A stretch of DNA of 64,000 bases from Lactarius indigo (lineage: Eukaryota; Basidiomycota; Agaricomycetes; Russulales; Russulaceae): assembly GCA_025766275.1 (NCBI GenBank), contig JAFKAC010000002.1, positions 992,001 to 1,056,000 on the forward strand. The letters are read 5' to 3'. The position numbers and the translations under genes were made by a program. The notes beneath the pieces were generated by a model that saw only the letters and a list, made by a program, of their open reading frames with translations, was not told the origin of the DNA and did not search any database. Below, piece by piece: positions 25,939 to 38,508 of this stretch (the first letter of the stretch is position 1; each line of letters opens with the position of its first letter).

Positions 25939-27177
25939 TCAACGAGGCGCTGAAGTTGGTATAAAAGCGGGTGTGTGGGGGAATCGCACGTGATAGGAGC
26001 CTCAAGTCGAATCGGGAAGAGGCCAAGTCTGCAGCTTCTGTATTACGACTCCCCCAAGCATCAGGACTGGATATGAATATATGAACTACCGTAATTCTCT
26101 CAACCAAATTCTGTAATCGGCTCCCAGTCTAGTCGCTTATGCCTTACAATAGTTCGATGTCCGAAAAAATCTTCGCTGGAAACCGCTACCTCACTAGCTG
26201 GAGTTTGTTTGAAGGAAGGAATTCACGGCACACATTCAACTCAGGGTTCGCTCTATGGCAAGATTCCAACCGCTCTTGAGACAAGATGATACTGTATTGA
26301 CATGACGAGGTGGCATCTATTCCGTCGGGCGGGACATCTTATGTAAGTCCTTATGAAAAGTATCCGTCATCTTTCTAACATTAGCAATTTCTTTCGCTTC
26401 TTTCACTTCTATCTCCATCAAACCCTACACATTCGGTCCACATGTGAGAGCGCACTACTCTTCTTCCAGCCAGTGTTTAGATATAGAAGCTAGTTCTTTT
26501 TTTAAATGGACACGAGCTAGCTTCTTTGATCCAAAAACCACAGGTATCGAGGAACATATCATCTATCTCCGGAGGTAGGGGCAATCACATGGCGAGGCTG
26601 ACAGTGTGCAGCGCAGCACAAGCGCGTTTGAGCTTGAGGCAATGTGTGAAGGTAGAAACCAAGTTCTAAAAGTGAAAACAAGTCCGAGGCAAGGGACAAG
26701 GAACCAAAGATCTTACGGTTGAGTCCTAGCGGCCTTTTCCAGGTTGTTCTTTTAAAAGAACAAAAAGGATAGCGAGCGACACAGGACCCTTCAAGGACGG
26801 GACAGGGCTCAGGATATGATGGTCCGCCGCGAGAAGGCGTGACACGCATGCGCGTACGCCCCGACTACCACCCTGAACAGGCTCTAGTTGGCGGGCTATT
26901 AGGAAACTGAGACCCCGTGTTTGACTTCTTTCAGAACGCCAACTGAACTCTTCGTAAGCAGCCCACCCCGTCGCCCTTTTCTATCTGGCTCCAACGACGG
27001 ACCGCAATGTCACTGTTGCCTCCTATTTTTGTCTCCAACGTTACGCCTAGACCCCTCTGGGAGGGTTCGCGCGTTATCTACGCATGGGTATTATTACGTC
27101 TCGGGCGAATGTCGCATCGGAAACGGCCGGTCTTGCAGTATTAGTATCCTGGTTCTAAAATAACACAAGACCCATCA
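25939..27177. other. Upstream region of P450-2 (duplicated)
   Basis: No gene is present. The part from about 26040 to 26720 is a diverged copy of the region upstream of P450-1. The following part (to about 27160) has no counterpart there. Confidence 0.5.
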
Positions 27178-29451
27178 ATGACTAGCCTCACTGCGATACT
27201 GTTTACGCTCTCAGTGGGATTTTCCCTCCTTGCCTTTCTGTACTCTCGTCGTCGTACCGGATCTCTCAGAGACCTCAGGGGACCAGCTTCATCTTCGTTT
27301 TGGCTGGGTATACCTGAATTCTTCACCATGTATACACCAGACCAACTTGATGATTGGCAGGTAACGAGGCCGACATTCGATACCAGAATGAGGTAGGGGA
27401 TTGCGAGTTCAAGTGGATGCGCGAATATGGTAGTGCGTGGCGTCGGACTGGATGCCTTGGTGTGAGTGTATGCTGCTCGGTAATTGTTGATTTGTTACTG
27501 AACAGGACAATAGACAGATCGCTTGATGTTGGCGGACCCAAAGGGATTGAAGCACATCTTGCACTCGGCTGGGTATCATTACCCCAAGACGATAGAAAGG
27601 GCTCAGTTTTCTAGGTTAGTAGCCGGAAATGGAATAATTGTTGCCCAAGGTTTGCTCTCCTGTGAATGGATTTCAATTGCAAGTCACAAATACGACTGTA
27701 CGCCAGGCCAGGCTCATCACCGTCAGCGGAAGATCATAAGCCCCGCATTCAGCACCCACCAGGTACAATCCTTTCTTCCGTTGATCCACAGGACCGCATC
27801 AAAGGTTTGATATTTGGCAAGATACCTGGGGAGTGTGTCATAATTTGATTGGATGTAGCTTGTTCAAAAGTGGAAAGAAGTGATCGCTGCCGATCCGTCC
27901 GGTCAGCCACTCGTGAACGTAGTAGGGTGGTTCTCACGCGCGTCACTCGACATAATTGGAGAAGGTCTTTTCCGTTTTCTGCTTCTGTGACGTCGTATAC
28001 TAACCACCAATCCAAAGCTGGTTTCGACTTCCAGTTTGGGTCACTCGATAACTTACAGAACCCCCTGGTGATTCGAAATGATAAAGAGTTGTAAGTTCTA
28101 AAGATTTCTATCTGCCTTTACGATGACGTACATCGGTAATTAATAGCGCCGTCTCTACGCTCTACCCTTCCTGGTACGACCTCGTCTTCAAGGAGACTTG
28201 GAAGTACATCCCGGAGCCATTTCTTGAATACATCCGCTACATTCCCACTCGGGAGTACCGCGGATTCCGCTCATGGCTAGACAATGTCCGCGTATTCTCT
28301 AGGGGACTGATCAGGCGGAGCACAGATAAAGGTGATGGAAACGACATCATGAGCGTTCTTCTCCGTGCCAATGGATCCTCCAATCCCAAGGACAAGATGG
28401 CCGACGATGAAATGGTCGATCAGATCGCGTGAGTCGCTCGATAGACATGTGAATCTCGGTAGTATGTCACTTACTGGTATGTCGACTACAGCACGTTCCT
28501 ATCTGCTGGGCATGAAACTTCCGCCAGTACTTTGACATGGTACTTCTATACAATTGCGAAACATCCCGAGGCGCAGGTGCGCATCCGAGAAGAGATCGCC
28601 CTTATTCGTGCCAGAGCCGCTGAAGAGGAGTATACAATTGCGGATCTGGACAGTATGGCGTACACTCTAGCTACGCTGAAGGTGATCGTCAACTTTAACT
28701 AATTTTGCATCTTTATTGTCTCTGAAGAGGTGTAGGAATCGATGAGGCTCGATCCAATAATCTGGTATGCTGCCAGAGTGGCGAGTCGGGACGACGTACT
28801 TCCGTTGGCTTTCCCAATCACAACCAAGTCGGGCGAACGAATCACATCGATCCCCATCAAGAAGGGGACACCGATCGATATTTCTCCAGCGGTATACAAT
28901 CGGTCAATCTCATATCTCTTTAGGTGGACTGGCAGCTGAAATGGACAAAAGGCTCCCGGATGTGTGGGGCGAAGATGCGAACGAGTGGAATCCAGAGCGG
29001 TTCCTGGACCCGTTGAGGGTATTCAACTTGAAGGAAGCGTCGTCCAACATCGGGATCTTTAGCAACTCGTGAGTATGGGTTGATCTCAGCCGTACTCGAC
29101 TGACGAGTTACCTCAGGATGAGCTTCTGTACGCACTCGAAAGACTGGTCCTAACCGGCGCCTTCTGATACTTGAGCTTTTTTCTAGCGACCGGGACTCGT
29201 GGGTGCATTGGCTGGCAGTTCGCGTAAGCATTGTCCCTTGCGCGTAGTGCTATCAGTCGATGGTTGAGGTTGTTTTTAGGGTCCTTGAGATGCAAACGAT
29301 CATTTTGGCGCTCGTGGAGAATTTTGAATTTTCTCTTCCTCCTCAAAACGAGAAAACGAAGGTATATCGCAGGCCGAGTCACGTTATGTTGCCCATGAGA
29401 GAGGGGCAGAATGGAACGTGGATGGGTCTTCATATCAAGCCACTGAACTGA
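27178..29451 (+). CDS. Cytochrome P450, tandem copy 2
   Basis: This is the second copy of the P450 at 23658, with the same exon layout and very similar protein. The N-terminal anchor is MTSLTAILFTLSVGFSLLAF. Motifs are DRLMLADPKG, HHRQRKIISPAFS, AGHETSASTLTW, ESMR, NEWNPERF and haem loop FSTGTRGCIGWQFA. It ends at TGA in KPLN. Substitutions are spread over exons and introns, and splice borders are kept. The Met-Asn of the KIMNPAF motif in copy 1 is Ile-Ser here (KIISPAF). I see no frame break, so both copies may work, perhaps with slightly different substrate range. Confidence 0.85.
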
Positions 29452-30644
29452 CAGGATGTAACTTATTCGACGTGTTGTATTTGAGCCTTCGTGGTTGTAG
29501 AACACATGTCGAAATCCATCAAGCACGGAGACAAGAAGAGGGTGGAACAATTTAATCCAATAAATGATCTGCCTCTTCTGGTCTTCCTATAGGAGCGCGG
29601 GAATGCGCTACTAGATACGCGGCAAGTTTAACCATGAGTTGAACATAAGAGAAGTAAAGTATGCTACTAATTTCAGCGTTTGGGAGAAACGGCTGAGGCA
29701 TGTACTCTAGGACTACAAGAATATAAGTACGAGAGAAATAAAATTTCTTATGAGTAAAACTTAGTACCGCGGTCAAGCAACTGAGCTCGACTTGAGAGTA
29801 AGCTTGAGAGTTGCCGGTCCCGGGCCAGCCAGCCCGAATGCCCCCAACGCTTACGAGGTGCCTGACTTTTCCTTTTTGTTTTCAACAGTTCAGTACGTCT
29901 ATAAGAATCTATGCTATACTCTGGTGTTTGCCTAAAAAGCGGCATGTTAACCAAGACCACACTGTCCTTGATATAGGGTATCACTGACCGCCGAACAAGA
30001 GACACCTATGAGTATCTTATGCTAGGATTCTCACTTTGAACTGCCGCGCTCTTGGCGGCGCTTCCTGTTTCTGTAAACGGATCGTCACAGGTTACAAAGT
30101 TGATAGGCCGTACGCCTTGGGAGTTTACTTAGGAGTTGGGCGTTGAACAGCCCTGGTCACGAAAGCGATCGTGAGAGCGCGCTGTTTGTGGTGGCAATGA
30201 AAGTGAGGATCACTCCCTGTCGGGCGTTTATCATATGGTACTGATTGACATGGCGCGTGAGACGCCAGGTTCAAGTTCTGGCGATCTTTCCTTACCGCCG
30301 TATGTCAGATCTCAGATACGAGCCACATCTGGTCAGGTCCATCTCCGAGTCTGGGGCTCAAGCCTTGGCTCAAGCGCTCAAGCGGGCGCTGGGCGCTGAG
30401 CGCTGAACGGTCCAGCATGTTTCTTCAGTCACAAGATCAGCCTATGTCGTTTGACTCACAGGCTTGGCTCACCGCTCACCAGTGACCTGCCACTTTATGG
30501 GCGGTGTGGCTGTCTGTCATTCCGAGTCATAGGCACATAGGTACATGATGGATTAGCATTTAGCAGTGCGAATATTTCTGCAAAGCGTGCAAGGCCATCG
30601 CTGTCACTGGCACCGTCATCAGCACCGTGTCTTCGTCTCTCCAG
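29452..30644. other. No gene seen; upstream of the NLR gene
   Basis: There are no supported open frames and no recognised RNA gene. Near 30345-30420 there is a simple GCTCAAGC/GGCTCAAG-type repeated motif. The NLR promoter should lie in the last few hundred bases, but I see no clear TATA box. Confidence 0.45.
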
Positions 30645-33600
30645 ATGTCGACCCCTCCTTCGAACTTCAAACCAATACTTGGTGCCGCCTTGGACAACTA
30701 CAAGAAAAAGACTGGAAAAGAACTTCTAGACCACCCTCTCGCTACTGAGTTGCAACGCCGTGACACTGTCGATGCCGTCCTAGACATACTTCAAGATCAA
30801 GCCAAGGAATTTCAGCAGATCAAAGACGGCGACCAGAGGTTGATGAAGTCGATCGGCCCATTGACCCGAGTCCTCTTCGCATTTTCTGGGACACCTGGCG
30901 TGGGTGATGTTGGCCTGGTATGAGTCACATTCGTGACGACTCGAAGTGTATCCCAACGCTGTTGCACAGGCATTCCCCCCCGCCAAAGGGATCATCGTTG
31001 GAATTGGTATCCTTCTTGCTGTCCGTTTCTTCACGTTTTCCGCGGACCCTTTTAATCCCGAAAATTATAGGCAGCAAAGGATGTGAGAGCGAGTCACGAT
31101 GCACTCGTAGAACTCTTTGAGCGCATGGAGAGTCCCTTCAATCGTCTCGGGGATTATACCCAAGTTTCATTGACCACGGAAATGACGGAGGTATTTGTAA
31201 AGATCATGGCTGAAGTACTCTCTATCCTCTCCATTTCGACGAAGGAGGTGAAGCGATGGCGAGCAAGTGAGTGTTTTATTTGGTATATGGCCCATTCAAC
31301 TCTGATGCGTGATCAGAAATATATTTCAGGAGGCTATTGGGAAGGACAGATATTGAAGATGCGCTCAAACTGCTAGATAGCCTAATAGAGGAGCAGATCC
31401 GGATGGCGACAACTCAGGCTACGAAGGCTAATAATGAGCTCAAGAACGGTGAGCATCCACACCGACCAGTCACCCATGTTGTGACGAACTTTTGTTCGTC
31501 TAGACGTCAAGACAACCAACTTGGCTGTGATAAACTATATGGACAGGATAAAGTGTTCGTGATCTGCTACTTTGGCCTGCGTTGTAAACGTTGAATTCGA
31601 CCGCAGGGAGCCAGAAAGGACCGGATGTTCGAAAATGGTTTTCTCCGCCGGACCCGTCGACGAACCACACCACCGCGTGCGGGGTCTACCAAAGTGTACC
31701 ATCAATGTGGTTCTTCGGAGACACTGTATTTAAAAATTGGATGTCAAATGGTTCCTTGCTGTGGGTCCACGGAAAATGTGCGTTCCCATCATATTTCGCG
31801 GCTCAACTCCTGATACTGATGGCCTCCCTATCTGCGTAGCGGGCTCGGGGAAGACCATTCTTTGGTTCGTCGTTTCCCGGTTGTTGTCTCCGGTGGCAGT
31901 ACTTATATTTACCACAAGCTCCGCCATCATTAAACACATTACGAAATTACGCGACGCCGGACAGGCTACGCTAGCGTATTACTACTTCGATTTTCGAGAC
32001 AAGGAAAAACAAAACGTCCGCAACTTTGTTACGTCTGTCCTGGTCCAGCTTTCGGAATCCTCGAGCCCTTGTCGCGACATTATTCACCGTCTTTATTTGA
32101 AACACGAGAATGGCTCGCGACAGCCCAGCGATGGCGCCTTGACGGAATGTTTGAAGGAAATGCTCACAGTCGCTGCCGAACACCCAGTTTTTATCATCGT
32201 AGACTCACTCGACGAATGTCCCGACCACTCCGAGACCACAGTCCCACGAGAGGCAATCCTTGACGTTGTGAAGGACCTTGTTCACCCGCACCGTCCAAAT
32301 TTGCGTTTTTGTGTTACTAGTCGCCCGGAGGTCGACGTCCAAACCAAACTGAAGCCACTGGCAGTCAGTGCCATTTCACTTCACGGGCAAAGTGGACGGA
32401 AGAGTGATGTTGCCAACTACGTGAGCTCTGTCGTGTCCTTGGACGAGAACTTGAGGAAGTGGCGTGACGAAGATAAGAAACTGGTTGTTAAGGAGCTCTC
32501 TGAGAGAGCGGACGGAATGTAAGGGTGTTTCTTCATTCTCGGCGATACGTTCTTTTATAATTTATCGTGCAGGTTCCAATGGGTATTCTGTCAGCTCGAG
32601 ATGCTGCGGCGCTCTGTCCAACCAGATGTGCGAAGAGTTCTCGAACAGTTACCGGAAACTCTGGACGAGACTTACGAACGCGTGTTGAAGGATATTAACG
32701 AGAGTAACCGAGAACACGCTCGTCGACTCCTTCACTGCCTTGCGGTTTCCGTCCGGCCTCTTCGTGTCGAGGAGCTGGCCGAAATCCTTTCATTTGACTT
32801 TGACAGCGCCCAGGGAGGCATCCCGACGTTCCAGGCGGACCGGCGGCCGGAGAACCAAGAAGAGGCTGTACTGTCCATATGTTCAAGTCTGATCACCATC
32901 GTCAATGAAGGGGGCTCCCGAGTGGTGCAGTTGTCTCACTTATCCATCAAAGAATTCTTGACGTCGAACCATCTCGCATCCTCCGCCGGAGACCTCTCCC
33001 GATTTCACATTCTTCCCGTATCCGCGCACACAACCTTCGCGCAAATCTGTCTCGGATTTCTTCTCCACTTGGAAGACCACATCGACGACAAGAGCTGTAA
33101 TGGCTTTCCTCTCTCTAAATACGCGGCTCAATACTGGGTTGCGCACGCCCAATTCGAGGGCGTCGCATCAAGCGTGGAGGGCGGGATGAAGTCCCTCTTT
33201 GACCTGGATAAACCACATTTTACCGCGTGGGTCAAGACATACGATTTAGACCAGCAGTCAGATGGGGAGCCGCGGTCGGAGGTGCCTAATCCTCTCTATT
33301 ATTCCGCGCTTTGTGGGTTTCACGACCTAGTTCGGCACCTCGCCATCAAACACCCTCAGTATGTCAACGCTACTGGTGGCTTCTACGAGTTTCCGCTGGT
33401 TGCGGCACTATGCAGAAAACACCTCCGGGTTTCGGAGGTCCTACTCGAGCACGGCGGAACCGTTGATGTTCGGGGAACGGGGAAAATACTCCTCTTCACC
33501 AAATAATACGGCTCAACGAAAACACTATCGACGCGATGCAATTCCTACTTGAACGTGGCGCAGATGTGAACGCTCGACGAGAAGACCTTTTAACACCGTT

Positions 33601-36600
33601 GCACCTGGCAGTAGACATCGGAGAGCTCGAGGTAGCACGGATACTACTGGAGCACCATGCCAACGTCAATTCTCAGAGCGACGAAGGCCTGGCTCCGTTG
33701 CACCTGTTATCGGGACGGGAAAAGTCCCCGCGCGAAGACAATGGCTCCACTCTCGCGACGTTATTGCTGGAGAACGGCGCGGACATCGACATGCGAGCCA
33801 AGAACAACGCGACCCCACTGCATTTGGCATCCTACAATAAGAAGCTCGAGATCGTACGGGTGCTGCTCGATCATGGCGCAAACGCTGATGCAGAGAACGA
33901 TGAGGGAAGGACGCCATCCCAGGAGGTTTTTAGAAGCAACAATAACTCCCCAGAAGATGGCCTCGCTATTGTACAGCTATTGCTGGAGCGCGGCGCGGAA
34001 GCATATGCACGAGACAAGTATCATGTAGCCGCGTCAGAATTGGCCTTCTGCTTTGGAGAACAGAAGATCCGGCAGGTTCTGCTCAACAATCACGGCTCAA
34101 ACTCCAGTCTGGCGTACGACGGGGATCGAGCCGCATTTCGGCTATGGTCAAAAGGTCAATATTATTACTCCTAGTGGCATGACGTTGGCGTCATATTTTT
34201 TTTTTCGCAGCGGACGGGAACGCACGAGATGAGTACGACACAATCCTGTTGCATTCCGCATGCTACTATGGGAGGCTTGAGATGGCGCAAGTGCTACTCA
34301 ACCATAACATTAACGCGAACACGAAAAATCACTGGGGCGAAACGGCATTGCACATGATTTCACGAGGCAAACACGACTCGCAAGATGGCGTCGGCATAGC
34401 ACAGCTATTATTGGAGCGCGGAGCGGACGTGAACATGGAAAGTAAAGACCACAGGACCCCGTTAGATGCTGCGTCTTACTTTGGGAGGCTCGATATCGCA
34501 CAGATGCTTCTCAACCACGGCGCAAAAGCGAACACAGAGGACAGGTCACTCACGACTTCATTACACCAAGTTTCGTGTGGCGAATATGATTCCCAGGAAA
34601 GTGGCGCCCTCATCACACAACTATTACTGGATCATGGCGTGGATGTCAACGCATCAGACAAAAACCTCTGGACGCCGTTACAACTCGCATCCTCCAAAGG
34701 AAGGCCCGGGATTGTACAGGTCCTTCTCGACCACGGTGCAAAACCGAACACCAAGAACTACCAGGAAGAGACCCCGTTGAGTGTAATGTCACGAGGTACA
34801 TATGACTCTCAAGATGGTGTCCGCGTCGCACAGCTGTTACTTGATCGCGGTGCGGACGTGAACGCACGACGGAAGGACAACTGCACCCCGTTACACGGGA
34901 TATCCCGGTCTGGGAAGTTCGATATCGCACGGGTTCTTCTCGACCACGGTGCGAAAGCGAACGCGGAGGACAACTTCCTCAGGACTCCGCTGCACGCAGT
35001 GTCAATGGGCGAGTATGAATCCCAAGAAGATGGTGCCCGCATTGCCCAACTTCTACTAGAGCGCGGCGCGGACGTGAACGCCCGAGACAGGGGTCATGAA
35101 ACTCCACTCCATTTGGCCGCCGATTGTGGGATGCTCGAGATTGTCCGTGTGCTTCTCGACCATGCCACTGTGAAGAACAACCAAGGTCAGACACCATCGC
35201 ACCAAGGCTTAGAAGGTGAATATCCCCCCCCTCCAAAGTAGCCTTCGTGTTGTCGACATTTTCCCCAGAGCGCAGCGTAGATGTGAACGCACAACGGAGA
35301 GATCAGTGGACTCCGTTGCATATTGCGTCCTTCTATGGTAGGCTAGAGATCGCAAGGGCACTTCTCGATCACGGCGCGAAAGCAAATGCCGAGGACACCT
35401 TCCTCAAGACCCCATTACACCATGTGGCAGAGGGCGCATATGGATCCCACGAAGATGGCGTCCGTATTGTACGTCTATTACTGGAACGCGGCGCAGACGT
35501 GAATGCTCTCGATATCAACCATGGTACTCCACTCCATTCGGCATCATCCTGTGGAAAACTCGAGATCGTGCGGATGCTTCTTGAACACGCCGCCGTGAAG
35601 AACGACTGGGACCAGAACTCATCGCACCTGGGCTCAGAAGGTGAATATTGCACCCAAAAATAATCTTCGTGATACTAACGCATTTTCCTAGAGCGCGGCG
35701 TGGATGTGAATGCGCACAGAAAGGATCACTGGACTCCGTTACATCTTGCCTCCCATTGTGGGAATCCCGAGATTGCACGGGTGCTTCTTGACCATGGCGC
35801 AAATGCAAATGCGGAGAACAACAACCTTGGAACCCCGTTGCACCACGTGGCGGGAGGACATTACGAATCTCAAGTTGGTGTCCGCCTTGTACGGCTTTTA
35901 TTGGAGTGCGGCGTAGACGTAAATGCCCAAGACATAAGTCGTCAAACCCCACTCCATCTGGCATCCATTAATGGGAACCTGGAGGTCGTGCGGGTGCTCC
36001 TTGAACACACCACCGTGAAGAATGACCGGGACCGGAACTCGTCGCACCTTGGGCTAGAAGGTGAATCTTACGCCCAATTTTTTATTTTTATTTTTTTTTC
36101 GTTTTTAACGACATTTTTTTCCCTAGAGAGCGGTGTAGAGGTGGACGCACGAAGGATGGACGACTGGACCCCGTTGCATCTAGCGTCCTACCATGGAAGG
36201 CCCGAGATCGTACGGGTGCTTCTCGACCACGGTGCATCAGCGAACGCCGAGAATGACCAGGGCGAGACCCCACTATATCTAGTTTCCCGAGGCGTTTACA
36301 ACTCCCAAGATGATGGCGTCTGTATTGCACGGCTATTGCTCGAGCGCGGCGGGAATGCCAACGCCCGACGCAAGGACAATTGGACTCCCTTACTCGCCGC
36401 GTCTTATTTTGCAAGGCCTGGGCTCGTACGGATACTTCTCGACCACGGTGCAGAAGCAAACGCCGAGAATCGCCAGAGTAAGAACTCATTGGACCAAGTG
36501 TCACGAGGCGAATACGGGTCCCAAGAAGACGGCGTCCGTGTTGCGCAGTTATTACTGGAGCGTGGCGTGGACGTGAACACATCAGACAAGGACCACTGGA

Positions 36601-38035
36601 CCCCGTTACATTCTGCTTCCTATTATGGGAGGTTCGATATCGTGCGGGTGTTTCTAGATCACGGTGCAAACGTGAATGCCGAGAACCACGAGGGCGAGAC
36701 CCCATTGGAGTTGGTGTCACGAGGCAAGTACTACTCCGAAGGCGACGGTGTCCGTATCGCACAGTTACTACTGGATCGCGGTGCGGATGTGAAGGCACAA
36801 TCGAAGGGACACTGGACACCCTTGAACTGGGCATCGTACTATGGGAGGCCCGATATCGTACGGCTACTTGTCGACCATGGCGCAACGGTGAACTTGAACG
36901 TAGAGAACAGTCTCCTCAGAACCCCTTTGCACCATGTATCACGAGGCGAATACAAATCCCAAGACGATGGTGCTCGCGTCGTGCAGATATTGCTGGAGCG
37001 CGGTGCGGATGTCAACGCCCAAGACATAAGCCGTGAGACCCCACTCCATTTTGCGTCCTTTTCTGGGAGGCTCGAGATTGCGCGGGCGCTGCTCAACCAC
37101 GGCGCAATAGCAAATGCGGAGAATTACGACAGCGAGACCCCTTTGCACGTATTATCACGAGGCAAACATGACCCCCAAGATAGTACCCTTCTTGCACAGT
37201 TACTAATGAAGCACGGCGTGGACGCGAACGCACCAGACAAGAACCAGGACACCCCGCTACATTACGCATGTCGCTTTGGGAAGCCCGATATTGCACGGGA
37301 ACTTCTCGATCACGGTGCATCAGCGACCGCGAAGAATGGCCAACGCGAGACTCCGTTGCACGTAATATCTCGAGGTGAACACGAACCCTGGGATGGCGTC
37401 CGCCTTGCACGGCGACTACTGGAGCACGGGGCAGATGTGAACGCTCCAGACGCAAACGAGGATACCCCGTTACATTCTGCATGCTACAATGGAAGGCTCG
37501 ATATCGCACGGCTACTTCTCGACCACGGTGCAACAGCGAAAGCAGAGAATTACCTGGGCGAGTCCCCGTTGCACGTAATATTACGAGGCAAACTTTTCTC
37601 CGAAGGCGGTGCACGCATTGCACGACTACTATTAGAGCATGGCGTGGATGTGAACATACAAGACAAGATCCACCGGACTCCATTACATACTGCGTCTCTC
37701 CATGGGATTATTGAGATCATACAAGTGCTCCTCGACCACGGCGCAACAACGAATGCGAAAGACGATTTTGATTGGACCCCATTACACCTCCTGTCACAAT
37801 ACATTGGTGACTCTGAGGAACGAGGCATCGGTGTTGCACGGTTGCTACTGGAGCACGGAGCAGATATCCACGCACTCGATGTGAACCATCTAACTCCTCT
37901 AGATCATTCATCGCGCCGCGGGTGGCACAAGATGGCACAGGTTCTTCTCGGACATGGTACGATTTTTTTTTTCAAATATGTGTGCATACGTTAACGCAAT
38001 ACCAACACACAGAAACCAAGGGCAAGCTCGCGTAG
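30645..38035 (+). CDS. NLR-like protein: Goodbye-NACHT-ankyrin array
   Basis: This is a large fungal STAND protein, a class tied to heterokaryon incompatibility and immune-like recognition. The Goodbye domain comes first (LGAALDNYKKKTGKELLDHPLA, KDGDQRLMKSIGPLTRVLFAF), then a hydrophobic segment (GIIVGIGILLA), a helical linker, and WFSPPDPSTNH before NACHT. Removing two short introns gives LLWVHGKSGSGKTILC (Walker A). FIIVDSLDEC is Walker B and CVTSRPEVD the next motif. The winged-helix part includes LPETLDETYERVL, LHCLAVSVRPLRVEELAEIL and QLSHLSIKEFL. The rest is an ankyrin array of about 38 repeats, ending after a last intron at TAG 38033-38035. One frame break lies at the G4 run 33472-33475: the frame before reads DVRGTGKILLF and stops, while one base more gives GNGENTPLHQII, a normal ankyrin start. 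Confidence 0.85.
33536..37965 (+). repeat. Ankyrin coding array, about 20 two-repeat units
   Basis: Units of about 72 codons (216 bases) each hold a standard 33-residue ankyrin repeat (LLLERGADVNA..DHWTPLHLASYYG) and a longer 39-residue one (RLDIVRVLLDHGANANAEN...TPLHxVSRGEYDSQEDGVRIAQ). I count about 20 units. Four units near 35.2-36.1 kb end instead in a short KNxxGQ/DRNSSHLG-type tail that runs into an intron. Confidence 0.85.
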
Positions 38036-38055
38036 AGCCAATTTCCTGAGATAGT

Positions 38056-38364
38056 TTACATACGCTGAGGTGCCAGAAATAGTTGTTCATAAATAACACG
38101 GAGCTTGACGGCCCGTTTTCTGATCTGCCATACCGTGGCAACGTCCAAATTGAATATTTCGCGGGCGCTCCTCATGCGGTATCGCGCATAAGATATTAAA
38201 AGGGGTAGAATAAGCAGAGGTAGGCATCTTCGGTTTGTATATAACAAACTACTGGGAGCGGTACTGTGGCAATGGACCATCCAGGGACTACCACTCGAGT
38301 CTAGTTGCACAATAGGATAAGCAATAGGAACCTGAATTATAAAAACTATTTCGTCATAAGTCAT
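38056..38364 (-). CDS. Small hypothetical ORF
   Basis: A single ATG-started frame of 102 codons lies on the minus strand, 21 bases past the NLR stop and just before the tRNA-Gly gene. It has a hydrophobic stretch (LPLLILPLLISYARY) followed by a basic helix-like end (WQIRKRAVKLRVIYEQ). I do not recognise it, and it could be a chance frame. Confidence 0.2.
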   Translation of the reverse strand: MTYDEIVFIIQVPIAYPIVQLDSSGSPWMVHCHSTAPSSLLYTNRRCLPLLILPLLISYARYRMRSAREIFNLDVATVWQIRKRAVKLRVIYEQLFLAPQRM

Positions 38365-38424
38365 AATTTAGAAATTAAAGCGGGAAAAAATTCTAGAGAA
38401 CACCAAGCGGCGGAAAAAGACACT

Positions 38425-38508
38425 TGCATTGTCCGGGAATCGAACCCGGGGCGGGTCGAATGGGCAAAGGCATGGCAACGACCCAGGTTACCACTACCCC
38501 AACAATGC
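38425..38508 (-). tRNA. tRNA-Gly(GCC) with intron
   Basis: The minus-strand acceptor stem GCATTGT pairs with ACAATGC, followed by discriminator A. The D arm is GGGTAGTGGTAACC. The anticodon stem GGTCG/CGACC holds TTGCCA, with a probable 13-base intron (TGCCTTTGCCCAT) directly after A37, the usual eukaryotic tRNA intron site. The T arm is CCGGG-TTCGATT-CCCGG. Confidence 0.92.

Larger units (their letters stand above)
22783..29455 (+). repeat. Tandem segmental duplication carrying two P450 genes
   Basis: Unit 1 (about 22783-25940) and unit 2 (about 26040-29455) are direct repeats of a P450 gene plus its upstream region. Exons and introns are nearly identical over long stretches. The start codons are 3520 bases apart, while the unit starts are about 3260 apart, so unit 2 gained roughly 260 bases before its P450, at about 26.75-27.17 kb. 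Confidence 0.85.

Noticed and set aside
33657..34028. Second plus-strand frame inside the ankyrin region
   Set aside because: It is a shadow of the ankyrin frame with no ankyrin or other motif.
36088..36885. Long minus-strand frame of about 265 codons within the ankyrin array
   Set aside because: It is antisense to repeated ankyrin codons and reads as Arg/Ser-rich repeats; its openness follows from the repeat, not from coding.
33536..37965. Regular repeat that might be a CRISPR-like or satellite array
   Set aside because: The period is 216 bases, there are no unique spacers, and it encodes ankyrin repeats; the window is fungal.
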